64,000 nucleotides of DNA from NCBI GenBank assembly GCA_900316355.1, contig ONCQ01000005.1, positions 1 to 64,000 of the forward strand, given 5' to 3'. The position numbers were made by a program, and so were the translations under genes. The DNA comes from an uncultured Prevotellaceae bacterium (lineage in GTDB: Bacteria > Bacteroidota > Bacteroidia > Bacteroidales > Bacteroidaceae). Position 1 is the stretch's first letter, and the number at the start of each line of letters is the position of its first letter. The notes under the pieces are model-generated. The model was not told the origin of the DNA. It saw nothing but the letters and a program-made list of their open reading frames with translations, and searched no databases. This document shows positions 1-9,548 of this stretch, piece after piece.

Positions 1-84
1 CTTACTTGAGAGTGACCTGCTTGGATAAGAAATGACGGTTGCAATTTCTTGCTTCCTTGTACTACTTTGTCTTATTAGCTAATC

Positions 85-212
85 TTTCAAAGAACGATTC
101 CAGAGGGCCGAAGACCCCGAGCAGAGCGAGCGTAAACTACAGCCCCTGGAAACAGGGGTGTCCCTTTCTCGTTTGCGGGTGCAAAGGTACGGCGACTTTT
201 TCATTCCTGCAA
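85..212 (-). promoter_or_regulatory. Leftward promoter and leader, possibly of an rRNA operon
   Basis: On the minus strand a strong Bacteroidetes promoter is seen: TTGC (209-212), 19 nt spacer, TACCTTTG (182-189). Transcription would run out of the left edge. The leader has a small hairpin (CCCCTG/CAGGGG, 143-158) and then GTTCTTTGAAAG (85-96), which resembles the boxA antitermination element found in rRNA leaders. No open frame of note follows in the remaining 84 nt. I infer that a 16S rRNA gene may start just outside the window. A long untranslated leader of another gene is the alternative. Confidence 0.4.
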
Positions 213-477
213 GTGTTTCGACAAAAAAATGAAGAAATTATTTGCAGAAAGAGCCGTTATTGACTTGTATCAAGACTGTTCGCGCGCGTACATTTATATT
301 ATATGCATTCTCCGCGTATTCCTATGAGACTCACGCCCCACAAGAGACTTAACATCCTAAGAGTGCGACTCAGCGATGGCTGTTCCCAGACCTACAAGTT
401 CTGGAATCCATCTTAAACGCTGCTTAGAACTAAGAGAGAGGAAGGAAGAGGGAAAAGGAAGAAAAGGATGGGATTTT
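213..477. other. Intergenic stretch with no gene seen
   Basis: Between the leftward leader and the mscS promoter I find no convincing coding frame, tRNA or repeat. The stretch is mixed in composition, with a purine-rich run at about 430-475. Confidence 0.5.
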
Positions 478-509
478 TTTGCTCTTTCTGTATTAAAGCA
501 GTACCTTTG
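478..509 (+). promoter_or_regulatory. Promoter of mscS-like gene
   Basis: TTTG (478-481), 20 nt spacer and TACCTTTG (502-509) match the Bacteroidetes -33/-7 consensus, 28 nt before the start codon. Confidence 0.7.
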
Positions 510-537
510 CACCCGATTTTAATAACGGGAAAAGAAA

Positions 538-1446
538 ATGATGAATTTATTACAAGCGGTAGAAATACCGTCAGACAGCCTCAAGGTGCTACCCAAGGTT
601 GCGGAGATTACAAAAGGTGTTGCAGAAGGTAATGTTCATTGGGATCAGGTAATCACTCAGATGATTAGCTGGTCGCTGGATGCCGGCAAGCACATCCTTG
701 TGGCGTTGGTGGTTTATCTCATTGGCCACTACCTGATTAAGTTGTTGAACTATCTGCTGGCACGTTTTCTGGAGCGTCGTAAGGTGGAGATTAGCGTACA
801 GACATTTGTGCGCAGCTTCGTATCCATCTTGTTACAGGTGTTGCTGATTATCTCTGTGGTCGGTGCCCTGGGTGTGAACACCACGAGCTTTGCAGCATTG
901 CTGGCTTCTTTTGGTGTGGCCATCGGTATGGCGTTGAGCGGCAACCTGCAGAACTTCGCTGGCGGCATCATCATCCTCTTCCTGAAGCCCTACAAGGTGG
1001 GTGACTGGGTGGAGGCACAGGGCACCTCGGGTGCGGTGCAGGCCATTCAGATTTTCCACACCATCCTGCTGACCGCCGACGGCAAACTCATCTATGTTCC
1101 CAACGGCGCCATGAGCAGCGGCACCATCACGAACTACACGCTGACACCTACCCGCCGTGTGGAATGGGTCATCGGCATCGAATATGGCGAGGATGTGGAG
1201 AAAGCGCGCAAATTGGTGCTTGATATTCTCCAGAGCGACAAACGTGTGAAAGATGATCCGGCCCCCACAGTAGTGCTCAGCGAACTGAACAACAGTTCCG
1301 TGGATATGACCATTCGCTGCTGGGTGGACAACGATGATTACTGGAATGTATTATTCCAGACCCGCGAGAAAATCTACAACACCTTCAACGCCAATGGCAT
1401 CGGTTTCCCGTTCCCACAAGTCACTGTACATCAGGCGAGGGGCTAA
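538..1446 (+). CDS. Small-conductance mechanosensitive channel, MscS family
   Basis: Integral inner-membrane channel that opens on membrane tension and protects against osmotic downshock. The 302-residue protein has three hydrophobic helices at about 52-75, 92-112 and 115-148. The last one is the Ala/Gly-rich pore helix (SFGVAIGMALSGNLQNFAGG) followed by the MscS beta domain (KPYKVGDWVEAQGTSG) and the conserved VPNG motif. Length and layout match the minimal MscS class. Two ATG codons lie in tandem at the start; either could be used. The stop codon runs directly into a short tandem repeat before the next gene. Confidence 0.93.
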   Translation: MMNLLQAVEIPSDSLKVLPKVAEITKGVAEGNVHWDQVITQMISWSLDAGKHILVALVVYLIGHYLIKLLNYLLARFLERRKVEISVQTFVRSFVSILLQVLLIISVVGALGVNTTSFAALLASFGVAIGMALSGNLQNFAGGIIILFLKPYKVGDWVEAQGTSGAVQAIQIFHTILLTADGKLIYVPNGAMSSGTITNYTLTPTRRVEWVIGIEYGEDVEKARKLVLDILQSDKRVKDDPAPTVVLSELNNSSVDMTIRCWVDNDDYWNVLFQTREKIYNTFNANGIGFPFPQVTVHQARG

Positions 1447-1448
1447 GG

Positions 1449-1498
1449 AGTTCAAAAGTTAAAAGAGTTCAAAAAGTTCAAGAGTTCAAGAGTTCAAA
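1449..1498. repeat. Short tandem array AGTTCAA(A/G) at the mscS stop
   Basis: Six copies of AGTT(C/A)AA begin at 1449, 1457, 1466, 1475, 1483 and 1491, giving an 8-9 nt period. The array starts 3 nt after the mscS stop codon and ends 12 nt before the next ATG, filling the whole intercistronic gap. Confidence 0.85.
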
Positions 1499-1509
1499 AC
1501 ACGAATAAT

Positions 1510-4044
1510 ATGAAACGACTGATTCTCATTGTTCTGGCCGCTTTCGCACTCAACGCGACCATCGATGCCGGCCTTTTCAAGAAAAAGAACAAAGCACAAA
1601 CCGAACAAAGCAAGAACACAAAAAGCAAGAAGGGAAAGAAAGGGGCCCAGGCACAGCCACAACGTCCTGCGCCCCGCAGGGAGGTGCGTCCTGCTGCGAA
1701 GCCCGGACTCTTCAACGTTCAGCACTATAAAGACGACTGGTACTTCCAGATTCCCGATTCGCTGCTTGGTCGTCCGTTTCTGTCCACCACCCGTTTCATT
1801 GCGACCCCTGTCGAATTGGGTGTCTATGGTGGTGAGTTGGTAAATAGCCATGTCCTCTACTGGGAGAAGGCAAATGATCATCTGATGCTCCGCGCGATGG
1901 CTTACGATGCCACCGCCGACAGCACCGACCAGATTCATCGTGCGCTGGTGGCCTCGACGGAAGACCCCATCATCGCCTCGTTCACATTAGATAGCATCGG
2001 CACAAAAACCGTGCGCGACACCATTCCCGGTGACAGTCTCCGCGGCATCCCCTGCCGTGTGAAGAAGCACACCACGTACAGCGTGAAGATGACAAACTTC
2101 CTGCGTGGCGAGAACATCATCACAGGCCTTGGTGAGTCTGCAAAACGCTATAATGCCGCAGGGTACAAGGGCGAGCTGAGCTACATTGAGAGTGTACACA
2201 CCTACCCCATCAACACCGAGGTGCAGACGGTGAAGACCTATGGCGCTGTCGCCGCCAACCAGCGCAGCGTTTCCGGCCGCCTGACAGGCCTGATGACCTT
2301 TCGCCTGAACACCTCGTTCGTCCTGCTTCCGAAGGAACCTATGCGCCCCCGCTATTTCGACAGCCGCGTGGGTTATTTTATCGAGAGCCATCGTGAGTAC
2401 AGCGACGACCAGCATCAGGTGCGCCGCCGCGATATGATTACGCGCTGGCGCCTGGAGCCGAAGAGTGTTGAGGATGCAGAACGCCTGCAGCGCGGCGAAT
2501 TAATAGAGCCCAAGAAGCCCATCGTCTATTACATCGACCCTGCCACGCCGAAGCAGTGGCGCAAATACCTGATTGCCGGTGTCAACGACTGGCAGACGGC
2601 CTTTGAGCAAGCCGGCTGGAAGAACGCCATCCGCGCCGAGGAATGGCCCGACAACGCAGATTCATTGGGCATGAGCCTGGAGGACGCCCGCTATTCGGTC
2701 ATCCGTTATCTGGCATCGCCCATCTCCAATGCCTACGGCCCTCATGTGAGTGACCCGCGTTCGGGCGAGATTATCGAGACACACATCGGCTGGTATCACA
2801 ACGTGATGCAACTGTGCCACGATTGGTATATGACGCAGGCCGGTGCCATCGACCCGCGCACCCACAAAATGAAATTCGACGACGACCTGATGGGCGAACT
2901 CATCCGCTTTGTAAGCAGTCACGAGGTGGGCCACACGCTGGGGCTGCGCCACAATATGGGTGCCAGTAGCGCTACCCCTGTAGATAGCCTGCGCAACAAG
3001 GCTTGGGTGGAGGCCAACGGCCACACCGCCAGCATCATGGACTATGCCCGCTTCAACTACGTGGCCCAGCCCGAGGACAACATCTCTCAGGACGGCATCT
3101 TCCCCCGCATCAACACCTATGACAAGTGGGCCATTGAGTGGGGCTACCGCTACTTCCCCGAAGTGGCAGAGACTGAGGGTTCCGAGAAATCACGTCTGGC
3201 TGCTGCCGACGCCGAGCGCCTGATGCTCAATAAGATGACCATCGACAAGCTATCCAAGAGCCGTCGCTACTGGTTCGGCGGCGAGGGCAACGATAATGAC
3301 CCGCGAGCCCAGACTGAGGACCTTGGCGATGATGCCATGCGTGCCAGCGACTACGGCATCAAGAACCTGAAGCGCATCCTGCCGCAACTGCCGCAGTGGG
3401 TGCGCGAGGAGGGCGACCTCGACGACAATCTGGAGCAGATGTACGGCAGTGTCGTAGGACAGATGCGCCGCTATGTAGGCCATGTCAGCCGCAACATCGC
3501 CGGCCTCTACCACGACTACAAGAGCGTGGAACAGACTGGCCCCGTATTCGTTCCGGAAGAGAAGGAGCGCATGCAGCGTGCCATGAAGTGGCTGGATGCC
3601 GAGGTGCTCACAGAGCCCACATGGCTTACAGAAGTCACCTATATCAATCGCCTCACGCGCGATGGCCAGCTCTCCGCCCGCTCATTGGCTGATTTGGCGT
3701 TGTCCACGTTATGCTCTGCGACCACCTTCAGCCGCATAGAATCCTACAGCAGCGCCAAGAATACCTATCAGAGTGCCGACTATGTCAACGACCTCGTGCG
3801 TCTGCTGTTCCGCGAAACCGTTTCCGGACAGAAGCTCACGCGCTGGCGCCGCTATGTCCAGACACAAGCTGTGCAGCGCCTCATTCAGGCGTGGAGCACA
3901 GGCTCTAAGGACGAGGCTCATGCCTATGTGACCATGGCCCTTCAGCAGATCCAGCAGCGCGTGCGTGCTGCCGGCGGTGATGCCGCCACGCGTGCTCACT
4001 ACAAGGATCTCGACCAGCAGATTAAGTTGGCCTTCGAAAAATAA
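1510..4044 (+). CDS. Secreted zinc-dependent metalloprotease, DUF5117/DUF5118 type
   Basis: A large 844-residue exported protein. Residues 1-20 form a signal peptide, followed by a Lys/Gln/Pro-rich linker (about 22-65). The zinc site is HEVGHTLGLRH starting near residue 471, the extended HExxHxxGxxH metzincin-like motif, with a downstream MDYARFNY turn resembling a Met-turn. This arrangement is that of the Bacteroidetes family annotated as zinc-dependent metalloprotease with DUF5117 and DUF5118 domains. Substrate is unknown. It lies 9 nt upstream of the antiporter gene and is probably co-transcribed with it. Confidence 0.88.
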   Translation: MKRLILIVLAAFALNATIDAGLFKKKNKAQTEQSKNTKSKKGKKGAQAQPQRPAPRREVRPAAKPGLFNVQHYKDDWYFQIPDSLLGRPFLSTTRFIATPVELGVYGGELVNSHVLYWEKANDHLMLRAMAYDATADSTDQIHRALVASTEDPIIASFTLDSIGTKTVRDTIPGDSLRGIPCRVKKHTTYSVKMTNFLRGENIITGLGESAKRYNAAGYKGELSYIESVHTYPINTEVQTVKTYGAVAANQRSVSGRLTGLMTFRLNTSFVLLPKEPMRPRYFDSRVGYFIESHREYSDDQHQVRRRDMITRWRLEPKSVEDAERLQRGELIEPKKPIVYYIDPATPKQWRKYLIAGVNDWQTAFEQAGWKNAIRAEEWPDNADSLGMSLEDARYSVIRYLASPISNAYGPHVSDPRSGEIIETHIGWYHNVMQLCHDWYMTQAGAIDPRTHKMKFDDDLMGELIRFVSSHEVGHTLGLRHNMGASSATPVDSLRNKAWVEANGHTASIMDYARFNYVAQPEDNISQDGIFPRINTYDKWAIEWGYRYFPEVAETEGSEKSRLAAADAERLMLNKMTIDKLSKSRRYWFGGEGNDNDPRAQTEDLGDDAMRASDYGIKNLKRILPQLPQWVREEGDLDDNLEQMYGSVVGQMRRYVGHVSRNIAGLYHDYKSVEQTGPVFVPEEKERMQRAMKWLDAEVLTEPTWLTEVTYINRLTRDGQLSARSLADLALSTLCSATTFSRIESYSSAKNTYQSADYVNDLVRLLFRETVSGQKLTRWRRYVQTQAVQRLIQAWSTGSKDEAHAYVTMALQQIQQRVRAAGGDAATRAHYKDLDQQIKLAFEK

Positions 4045-4053
4045 AACATTCAA

Positions 4054-6348
4054 ATGGAACCATTGATAGCCGATCTCGCGCTGATACTCATCATCGCGGG
4101 TGTCATGACCCTTCTTTTCAAGAAATTAAAGCAGCCGCTCGTACTTGGATACATCGTAGCCGGCTTCCTGGCCTCGCCCAACATGTCGTATATGCCCAGT
4201 GTCAACGACCTGGAAAATGTGCATCTGTGGAGCGACATCGGCGTCATCTTCCTGCTGTTTGCCTTGGGGCTTGAATTCTCGTTCAAGAAAATTATGAAGA
4301 TGGGCTCTGCGCCCATCATTGCCGCCTGCACGATCATCGTGTGCATGATGGGCGTAGGCACCTTCACCGGCCATCTCTTCGGTTGGAGCCAGATGGACTG
4401 CATCTTCCTCGGCGGTATGCTGGCGATGTCCTCCACGACCATCATCTTCAAGGCCTTCGATGACATGGGTCTGCGCCAGCAGCGCTTCGCGAGTCTGGTG
4501 TTGAGCGTGCTCATCATCGAGGACATCCTGGCCATTGTGCTGATGGTGTTGCTCTCCACGCTGGCTGTGAGTCAGAAGTTCGAGGGCGTGCAGATGGCCA
4601 TGAGCATCATCAAGCTGGTCTTCTTCCTCATCCTGTGGTTTGTGGTAGGTATCTATCTGATACCTCTTTTCCTTCGGAAGATGAAGCCGCTGATGAGTAA
4701 TGAGACGCTTCTCATCATGGCCCTCGGCCTATGTTTTGGCATGGTGGTGGTGGCCTCCTCTGTGGGCTTCTCCCCAGCATTCGGCGCCTTTATCATGGGA
4801 AGCATCCTGGCCGAGACGATGGAAGCCGAGCAGATTGAGCGCCTGGTATCGCCAGTGAAAGATCTGTTCGGGGCTATCTTCTTCGTGTCTGTAGGTATGA
4901 TGGTGGACATCACCCTTATCGGACAGTATATCGGCCCGATCCTCGCCATCATCGCAGCCATCATGCTCGGCCAGACCATCTTCAGCACCGGCGGTTTTCT
5001 GTTGGCCGGTCAACCCCTGAAGACGGCGATGCAGTGCAGTTTCTCGCTCACACAGATTGGTGAGTTCGCCTTCATCCTTGCCACCCTCGGCACCTCGTTG
5101 GGAGTGACGAGCGACTTCCTCTACCCCATCGTGGTAGCCGTCTCGGTGTTCACGACCTTCACCACGCCGTACATGATTCGCATGGCCGTGCCGGCCTACA
5201 ATGCCATCATCCCCCATCTGCCCAAGGCATGGATTCAACTGCTGGAGCATTATGCCAGCGGCGCACCCACCACGATGGTTCAGGAGAACAACTGGCGCAC
5301 CTACCTGTTGACGGTCGGCAAGCTGGTGCTCATCTACGGCGTGCTGTGCATCGCCATCATGACGATGATGTTCAATCTCGCCGACCCTTTCTTCATGAGC
5401 CTCATCCCCGACCCTTGGGACAATGTGCTGCTGGCCACCCTCACACTGCTGGCTCTCTCGCCCTTCCTGCGTGCCCTGATGATGAAGAAGAATCACAGCC
5501 AGGAGTTCAAGACGCTGTGGAACGAGAACCGCTTCAACCGCGTGCCCCTGGTGGCTGTGCAGTTGCTGCGCATCCTGCTAAGTGCCGTCTTCGTGGGCTA
5601 CGTGATTGGTCACACGCTCCATTGGACGGGAGCTTTGGGTGGCTTCGTCATCATCGCAGCCATTGCCGTCATGATTCTCAGTCGCAATCTGAAACAGCAG
5701 AGTATCCGCATCGAGAAGACCTTCACCGACAACCTGAACCTCCGCGAGCGCGAGGCCGCCAAGCGCTCCAACCGTCCGCAGTTCGCAGGCCATCTGATGG
5801 AGCGTGACATACACCTTTCCGACATCATCATCCCCGTGGGACTGCCGTGGGCCGGTCAGACGCTGGCCAAGCTCAATCTGGGCAGGCGCTATGGCGTGCA
5901 CGTCGTGTCGGTGCTTCGCGGCAGCCGCCGCATCAACATCCCCTCCGGTCAGACGGCCATCCTACCTGGCGACCGTCTGCAGGTCATCGGTTCCGATGAG
6001 CAGCTGTCTGCCTTCAGCCAGGCCCTTGAGCAGCAGACGCGGCAGGCGATGTCCGAGGAAGTTGCCAAGACGGAGATGAAGCTTAACCGCATCGTCATCA
6101 GCTTCGGCTCGCGTTTCATGGGACAGACCATCCAGCAGAGCGGCATCCGCCAGGACTTCCACTGTCTGGTGGTAGGTGTAGAACGTGACGGCAGCGACAG
6201 CCTCGTTGCCCCCAACCCGCAAGTTCCCTTCCACGTGGGCGACATTCTATGGGTCGTCGGTGAAGAGGAAGACCTCCTTGCCCTGGAGCAGGCCAACGCC
6301 GAGAGCGCTGCTGATCCTCATCTGGCACCGCTCAAGCCTCATCAATAA
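4054..6348 (+). CDS. Cation:proton antiporter, KefB/CPA2 type, with two TrkA_C domains
   Basis: Inner-membrane monovalent cation/H+ antiporter of 764 residues. The N-terminal ~390 residues contain the Na+/H+ exchanger fold with many hydrophobic helices and the LFALGLEFS motif. A second hydrophobic block (about 410-550) follows. The cytosolic C-terminus has two TrkA_C/RCK_C-like modules (about 585-670 and 680-755; PSGQTAILPGDRLQVIGSD and FHVGDILWVVGEEEDL), which usually bind ligands that gate K+ flux. It probably forms an operon with the upstream protease. Confidence 0.9.
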   Translation: MEPLIADLALILIIAGVMTLLFKKLKQPLVLGYIVAGFLASPNMSYMPSVNDLENVHLWSDIGVIFLLFALGLEFSFKKIMKMGSAPIIAACTIIVCMMGVGTFTGHLFGWSQMDCIFLGGMLAMSSTTIIFKAFDDMGLRQQRFASLVLSVLIIEDILAIVLMVLLSTLAVSQKFEGVQMAMSIIKLVFFLILWFVVGIYLIPLFLRKMKPLMSNETLLIMALGLCFGMVVVASSVGFSPAFGAFIMGSILAETMEAEQIERLVSPVKDLFGAIFFVSVGMMVDITLIGQYIGPILAIIAAIMLGQTIFSTGGFLLAGQPLKTAMQCSFSLTQIGEFAFILATLGTSLGVTSDFLYPIVVAVSVFTTFTTPYMIRMAVPAYNAIIPHLPKAWIQLLEHYASGAPTTMVQENNWRTYLLTVGKLVLIYGVLCIAIMTMMFNLADPFFMSLIPDPWDNVLLATLTLLALSPFLRALMMKKNHSQEFKTLWNENRFNRVPLVAVQLLRILLSAVFVGYVIGHTLHWTGALGGFVIIAAIAVMILSRNLKQQSIRIEKTFTDNLNLREREAAKRSNRPQFAGHLMERDIHLSDIIIPVGLPWAGQTLAKLNLGRRYGVHVVSVLRGSRRINIPSGQTAILPGDRLQVIGSDEQLSAFSQALEQQTRQAMSEEVAKTEMKLNRIVISFGSRFMGQTIQQSGIRQDFHCLVVGVERDGSDSLVAPNPQVPFHVGDILWVVGEEEDLLALEQANAESAADPHLAPLKPHQ

Positions 6349-6374
6349 AACGATGGTATCAGCGCTGAAGCCCA

Positions 6375-7061
6375 TCACTGCGGGAACTCGAAATGCTGGT
6401 AGTCTTTCAGCGACCGCCATGCTCCACCCCACGTGAAGCCATCGGCTATAAAAAACTTATAAGCCAAGTCTTTACGGTCAATCTTATAGGGAATATCCTT
6501 GCGGCGCTGACGGTTGAAAGCGTAGGGGCGTCCTGCAGCGGGCTGAATGTCATTAGCACCGTTTCCCGTAGCCTTCACGCAAGGGTTATACAGCGGGTTG
6601 AGATCAATGGCCAACCCAGAGCCATGTTTTGAGATTTTCTTCGTGTGTGCGATGAAGCGGAAGTTGAAGCAAGAGGTGTTGTTGTCTTGCATCGCCGCCT
6701 CATCATCGGCTCCATAGTCATCCACGAGGCGCATCCGCTCCACGCGGTAACCGGCCTCGTACAACTTACGGAAGATGCGCAGCACACGGTCGGCAATCCT
6801 TTGGTTGACAACCATCTCTCCCACTTGCGGCTGTCCGTCAGCATCCCAATGCTGTATCCTCAGATAGCGCAGCTCGGCGCGCAATGCGACAGGCGTCTCC
6901 GCTTTCCACGAGCCTCCCTTGCGCATTCGTGCCAGCAGTGCATCGCTGATGGTGTCCTGAGTAAAGACGGCTGCAGGCTGTGCTACTGCAGCGACACCGC
7001 ACCACTGAGCTACGACCAACAACGCAACGACAACCAGATGCTGTATTATCTTCATCTTCAT
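6375..7061 (-). CDS. Exported M15-family peptidase (D-Ala-D-Ala carboxypeptidase-like)
   Basis: A 228-residue exported protein, likely acting on peptidoglycan peptides. The chosen start (7061) gives a good signal peptide ending near VAQPA; an upstream ATG at 7082 adds seven residues. The motif KHGSGLAIDLNPLYNP and the C-terminal DYQHFEF match the M15 (VanY/extensin-like) zinc site, where the residues serving as ligands are the His, Asp and final His. It converges on the antiporter gene and has its own promoter. Confidence 0.85.
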   Translation of the reverse strand: MKMKIIQHLVVVALLVVAQWCGVAAVAQPAAVFTQDTISDALLARMRKGGSWKAETPVALRAELRYLRIQHWDADGQPQVGEMVVNQRIADRVLRIFRKLYEAGYRVERMRLVDDYGADDEAAMQDNNTSCFNFRFIAHTKKISKHGSGLAIDLNPLYNPCVKATGNGANDIQPAAGRPYAFNRQRRKDIPYKIDRKDLAYKFFIADGFTWGGAWRSLKDYQHFEFPQ

Positions 7062-7096
7062 ATCATTGATGACATACCACATAACGGAATGCGCTG

Positions 7097-7128
7097 CAAA
7101 TGTATGTATTTTCTACCACGCACGCAAA
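7097..7128 (-). promoter_or_regulatory. Promoter of the M15 peptidase gene
   Basis: On the minus strand TTTG (7125-7128), 20 nt spacer, TACATTTG (7097-7104). Confidence 0.6.
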
Positions 7129-7145
7129 GAAAAACCAGTATTTCT

Positions 7146-7177
7146 TTTGGCTGTACGGGGGGAAATACGTACTTTTG
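7146..7177 (+). promoter_or_regulatory. Promoter of the histidine-kinase-like gene
   Basis: TTTG (7146-7149), 20 nt spacer, TACTTTTG (7170-7177). It is divergent from the M15 promoter and 43 nt before the start codon. Confidence 0.65.
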
Positions 7178-7220
7178 CGCTCGGAAAGAGAATAAAAACA
7201 TTAACATATAAGGAAATATC

Positions 7221-8600
7221 ATGAGTAGAAAAGGATTTATCATCGCCATTAGTTTGTTCATTTGCGCCATGGGTGCCAGCGCGCAGGACAGCGCTCTTTG
7301 GAAGCGTGCCGAAGCCGAAATAGCTGCCAGCCAGTATCAGGAGGCCTTCGACCACCTGCGAGACATCGACCACGCCATCGCAGCCAACAGCAAGCTGAGT
7401 AAGGAACAGATGGCGGCTGAACACTACAAGACATCGCGCGGCAGATGGACCATGTATGTGAAGATGCACCGCGTGGACCGCGCCAAGGAGCATCTCGACA
7501 AAATGGAGCAGTTCGCCAACGCCTCCGCCGATGAGGCCACACAGAACGACCTGTTGTACAACAAAGCCATCCACTACTACACCTTCGGACAGGACACCAA
7601 GGGCAACGCTGTCTTCAAGGAGATGGCTACAAAGCTCACCGCCTCCGGCGACTACGATCGCGTGGACGAGGTCTATCAGACCCTTATCGCCAACGGCCGC
7701 CGCTCTGGCAGTGCCAACATGGTGGCACAGGCCTACAGCGGCTACATCGCATGGAAGGATTCCACCTACATGCTGAAGTTCAACGATGCCACTAACGCCC
7801 TGAAGAAGCAGATTGCCGAGGGCGAGGCCCTAATCAATGAGAAGGACGAGAAGCTGGCTTCGCACCAACGCACCATCATCGGCCTCTGGACTCTGGTCAT
7901 CATCCTCGCTGGCGTACTGGCCGTGGGCACACTGGTGATGCTGCGCCTCATCCACCTTACCCGTAAGCAGAAGAAGACCATCCGCACCGCCAACGACAAC
8001 AACGCCCTGAAGGCACACTTCATCAGCAATATCTCCGCACAGCTCACGCCCACACTGCAGAAGTTGGATGCCTCGCGCCCCGAGGTGCGTGCCCTGCAGG
8101 ACTTCGCCGCACACATCCAGACCCTCTCCGCCCTGGAGAGCCATCCCGATGAGACGGTGGAGCTGGAAGACACAGCGCTGCAGCCCTTCTGTCAGACGCT
8201 GGCCAACGACATCAAGCCGCTGGTGAAGACCGGCGTCATCGTGGCCGTAGATGCGCCCAACATGAGCGCCTTGATCAACAAGGACTACGTGAGCCACATC
8301 CTCTCCCATCTGCTGCGCAATGCCGCCAGATACACCCCCGAGGACGGCCACATACGCCTGGAGTTCAAGAAGCGCAGTGCACACAAGCATCAGTTCCTGG
8401 TCTCCAACACCGGCAGCTTCATCCCCGAGGAGCAGCGCGAGAACGTCTTCAAGCCCTTCCTGGAAGTCCGCGACCTCACGCAGGGCGACGGCCTCGGCCT
8501 CCCCATCTGTCAGCAGATGGCCACCAAGATGAACGGTGAGATTACCATTGACCCAGAATTCACCAAGGGCACACGCTTTGTGCTCACGCTGGAAGCATAA
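7221..8600 (+). CDS. TPR-containing histidine-kinase-like ATPase lacking the phospho-acceptor His
   Basis: A 459-residue membrane protein. It has a signal peptide (1-21), a periplasmic helical TPR-like region (about 25-200), a coiled segment, one membrane helix (about 216-240) and a cytosolic HATPase_c domain with N box (LSHLLRNAARYTP) and G box (GDGLGLPICQQMA). In place of the normal SHE(I/L)RTPL of the HisKA helix it reads FISNISAQLTPTL, so the phosphorylated His is Ala. It is therefore unlikely to autophosphorylate in the usual way. No response regulator gene is adjacent. It may act as a sensor scaffold or pseudokinase. Confidence 0.8.
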   Translation: MSRKGFIIAISLFICAMGASAQDSALWKRAEAEIAASQYQEAFDHLRDIDHAIAANSKLSKEQMAAEHYKTSRGRWTMYVKMHRVDRAKEHLDKMEQFANASADEATQNDLLYNKAIHYYTFGQDTKGNAVFKEMATKLTASGDYDRVDEVYQTLIANGRRSGSANMVAQAYSGYIAWKDSTYMLKFNDATNALKKQIAEGEALINEKDEKLASHQRTIIGLWTLVIILAGVLAVGTLVMLRLIHLTRKQKKTIRTANDNNALKAHFISNISAQLTPTLQKLDASRPEVRALQDFAAHIQTLSALESHPDETVELEDTALQPFCQTLANDIKPLVKTGVIVAVDAPNMSALINKDYVSHILSHLLRNAARYTPEDGHIRLEFKKRSAHKHQFLVSNTGSFIPEEQRENVFKPFLEVRDLTQGDGLGLPICQQMATKMNGEITIDPEFTKGTRFVLTLEA

Positions 8601-8636
8601 GACACTCCCACACATCGACGACATTTCTCTTGTCTC

Positions 8637-9527
8637 ATGGAACGCAACAGGGAAATCTATCGGGTAACACTGGTGGGCGGCACCGTGAATGTGGTGCTGC
8701 TCGTCTTTAAGTTTGTGGCCGGCATCCTGGGCAATAGTGCTGCTATGGTGGCGGATGCCGTACATTCGTTGAGCGATTTCGTCACGGATGTCGTCGTGCT
8801 CGTCTTCGTGCGCATCAGCAGCAAGCCCGAGGACAAGGACCACGAGTATGGCCATGGCAAATACGAGACGCTGGCGCTGACCATCATCGGCATCGCCCTG
8901 CTGGCCGTGGCTGTCGGCATCATCTACAGCGGCATCAAGAATATTTCTTTGTGGGCATCAGGAGGTATCCTCGAAGCCCCCGGCATGCTGGCACTGTGGG
9001 CGGCGCTGCTATCCATAGTGCTGAAGGAGGCCGTCTATCACTACTCGATGATGAAAGCCAGACTGCTGCAATCGCAGGCTGTGGAGGCCAACGCATGGCA
9101 CCATCGCAGCGACGCCCTCTCGTCCGTCGGCACTGCCGTAGGCATTGGCGGCGCTATCTTCCTTGGCGAACGCTGGGCAGTGCTCGACCCCATCGCTTCC
9201 CTCATCGTGGGCGCCTTCATCGCAAAGGTCTCCATAGATCTGCTACGCAACGGCATCGGCGACCTCATGGAGCACTCGCTGCCCGACGAGGTAGAAGCTG
9301 AAATCTTGCAGCTGGCAGCCTCCGTAGCTGGTGTAGAACAGCCTCACGACCTTCACACACGCCGCATCGGCAACCACTACGCCATCGAGCTCCATCTGCT
9401 CATGGACGGCGACATCTCCCTGCGCGAGGCCCACGACAAAGCCTCCGAGGTGGAGGATGTGCTGCGCCGGCACTACGGCCCCGACACGCATATCGCCGTA
9501 CATGTAGAGCCTAAAGCCAACACATAA
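8637..9527 (+). CDS. Cation diffusion facilitator (divalent metal exporter)
   Basis: A 296-residue inner-membrane exporter of Zn2+/Fe2+-type cations using the proton gradient. The first metal-site motif is in VADAVHSLSDF (near residue 40) and the second in AWHHRSDALSSV (near 158), each with the paired Asp/His ligands of the CDF family. The C-terminal ~80 residues form the cytosolic CDF dimerisation domain. It lies 36 nt after the kinase-like gene and 21 nt before the channel gene, so the three are probably one transcript. Confidence 0.92.
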   Translation: MERNREIYRVTLVGGTVNVVLLVFKFVAGILGNSAAMVADAVHSLSDFVTDVVVLVFVRISSKPEDKDHEYGHGKYETLALTIIGIALLAVAVGIIYSGIKNISLWASGGILEAPGMLALWAALLSIVLKEAVYHYSMMKARLLQSQAVEANAWHHRSDALSSVGTAVGIGGAIFLGERWAVLDPIASLIVGAFIAKVSIDLLRNGIGDLMEHSLPDEVEAEILQLAASVAGVEQPHDLHTRRIGNHYAIELHLLMDGDISLREAHDKASEVEDVLRRHYGPDTHIAVHVEPKANT

Positions 9528-9548
9528 AAACAACATCGACAACAGCCT

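Noticed and set aside
39..263. A 74-codon frame at the left edge
   Set aside because: Opposite to a clear promoter and leader; Cys/Ser/Lys-rich without features of a protein.
7830..8855. A 341-codon minus-strand frame across two genes
   Set aside because: Antisense shadow of the kinase-like and CDF genes; His/Asp/Gly-rich and without motifs.
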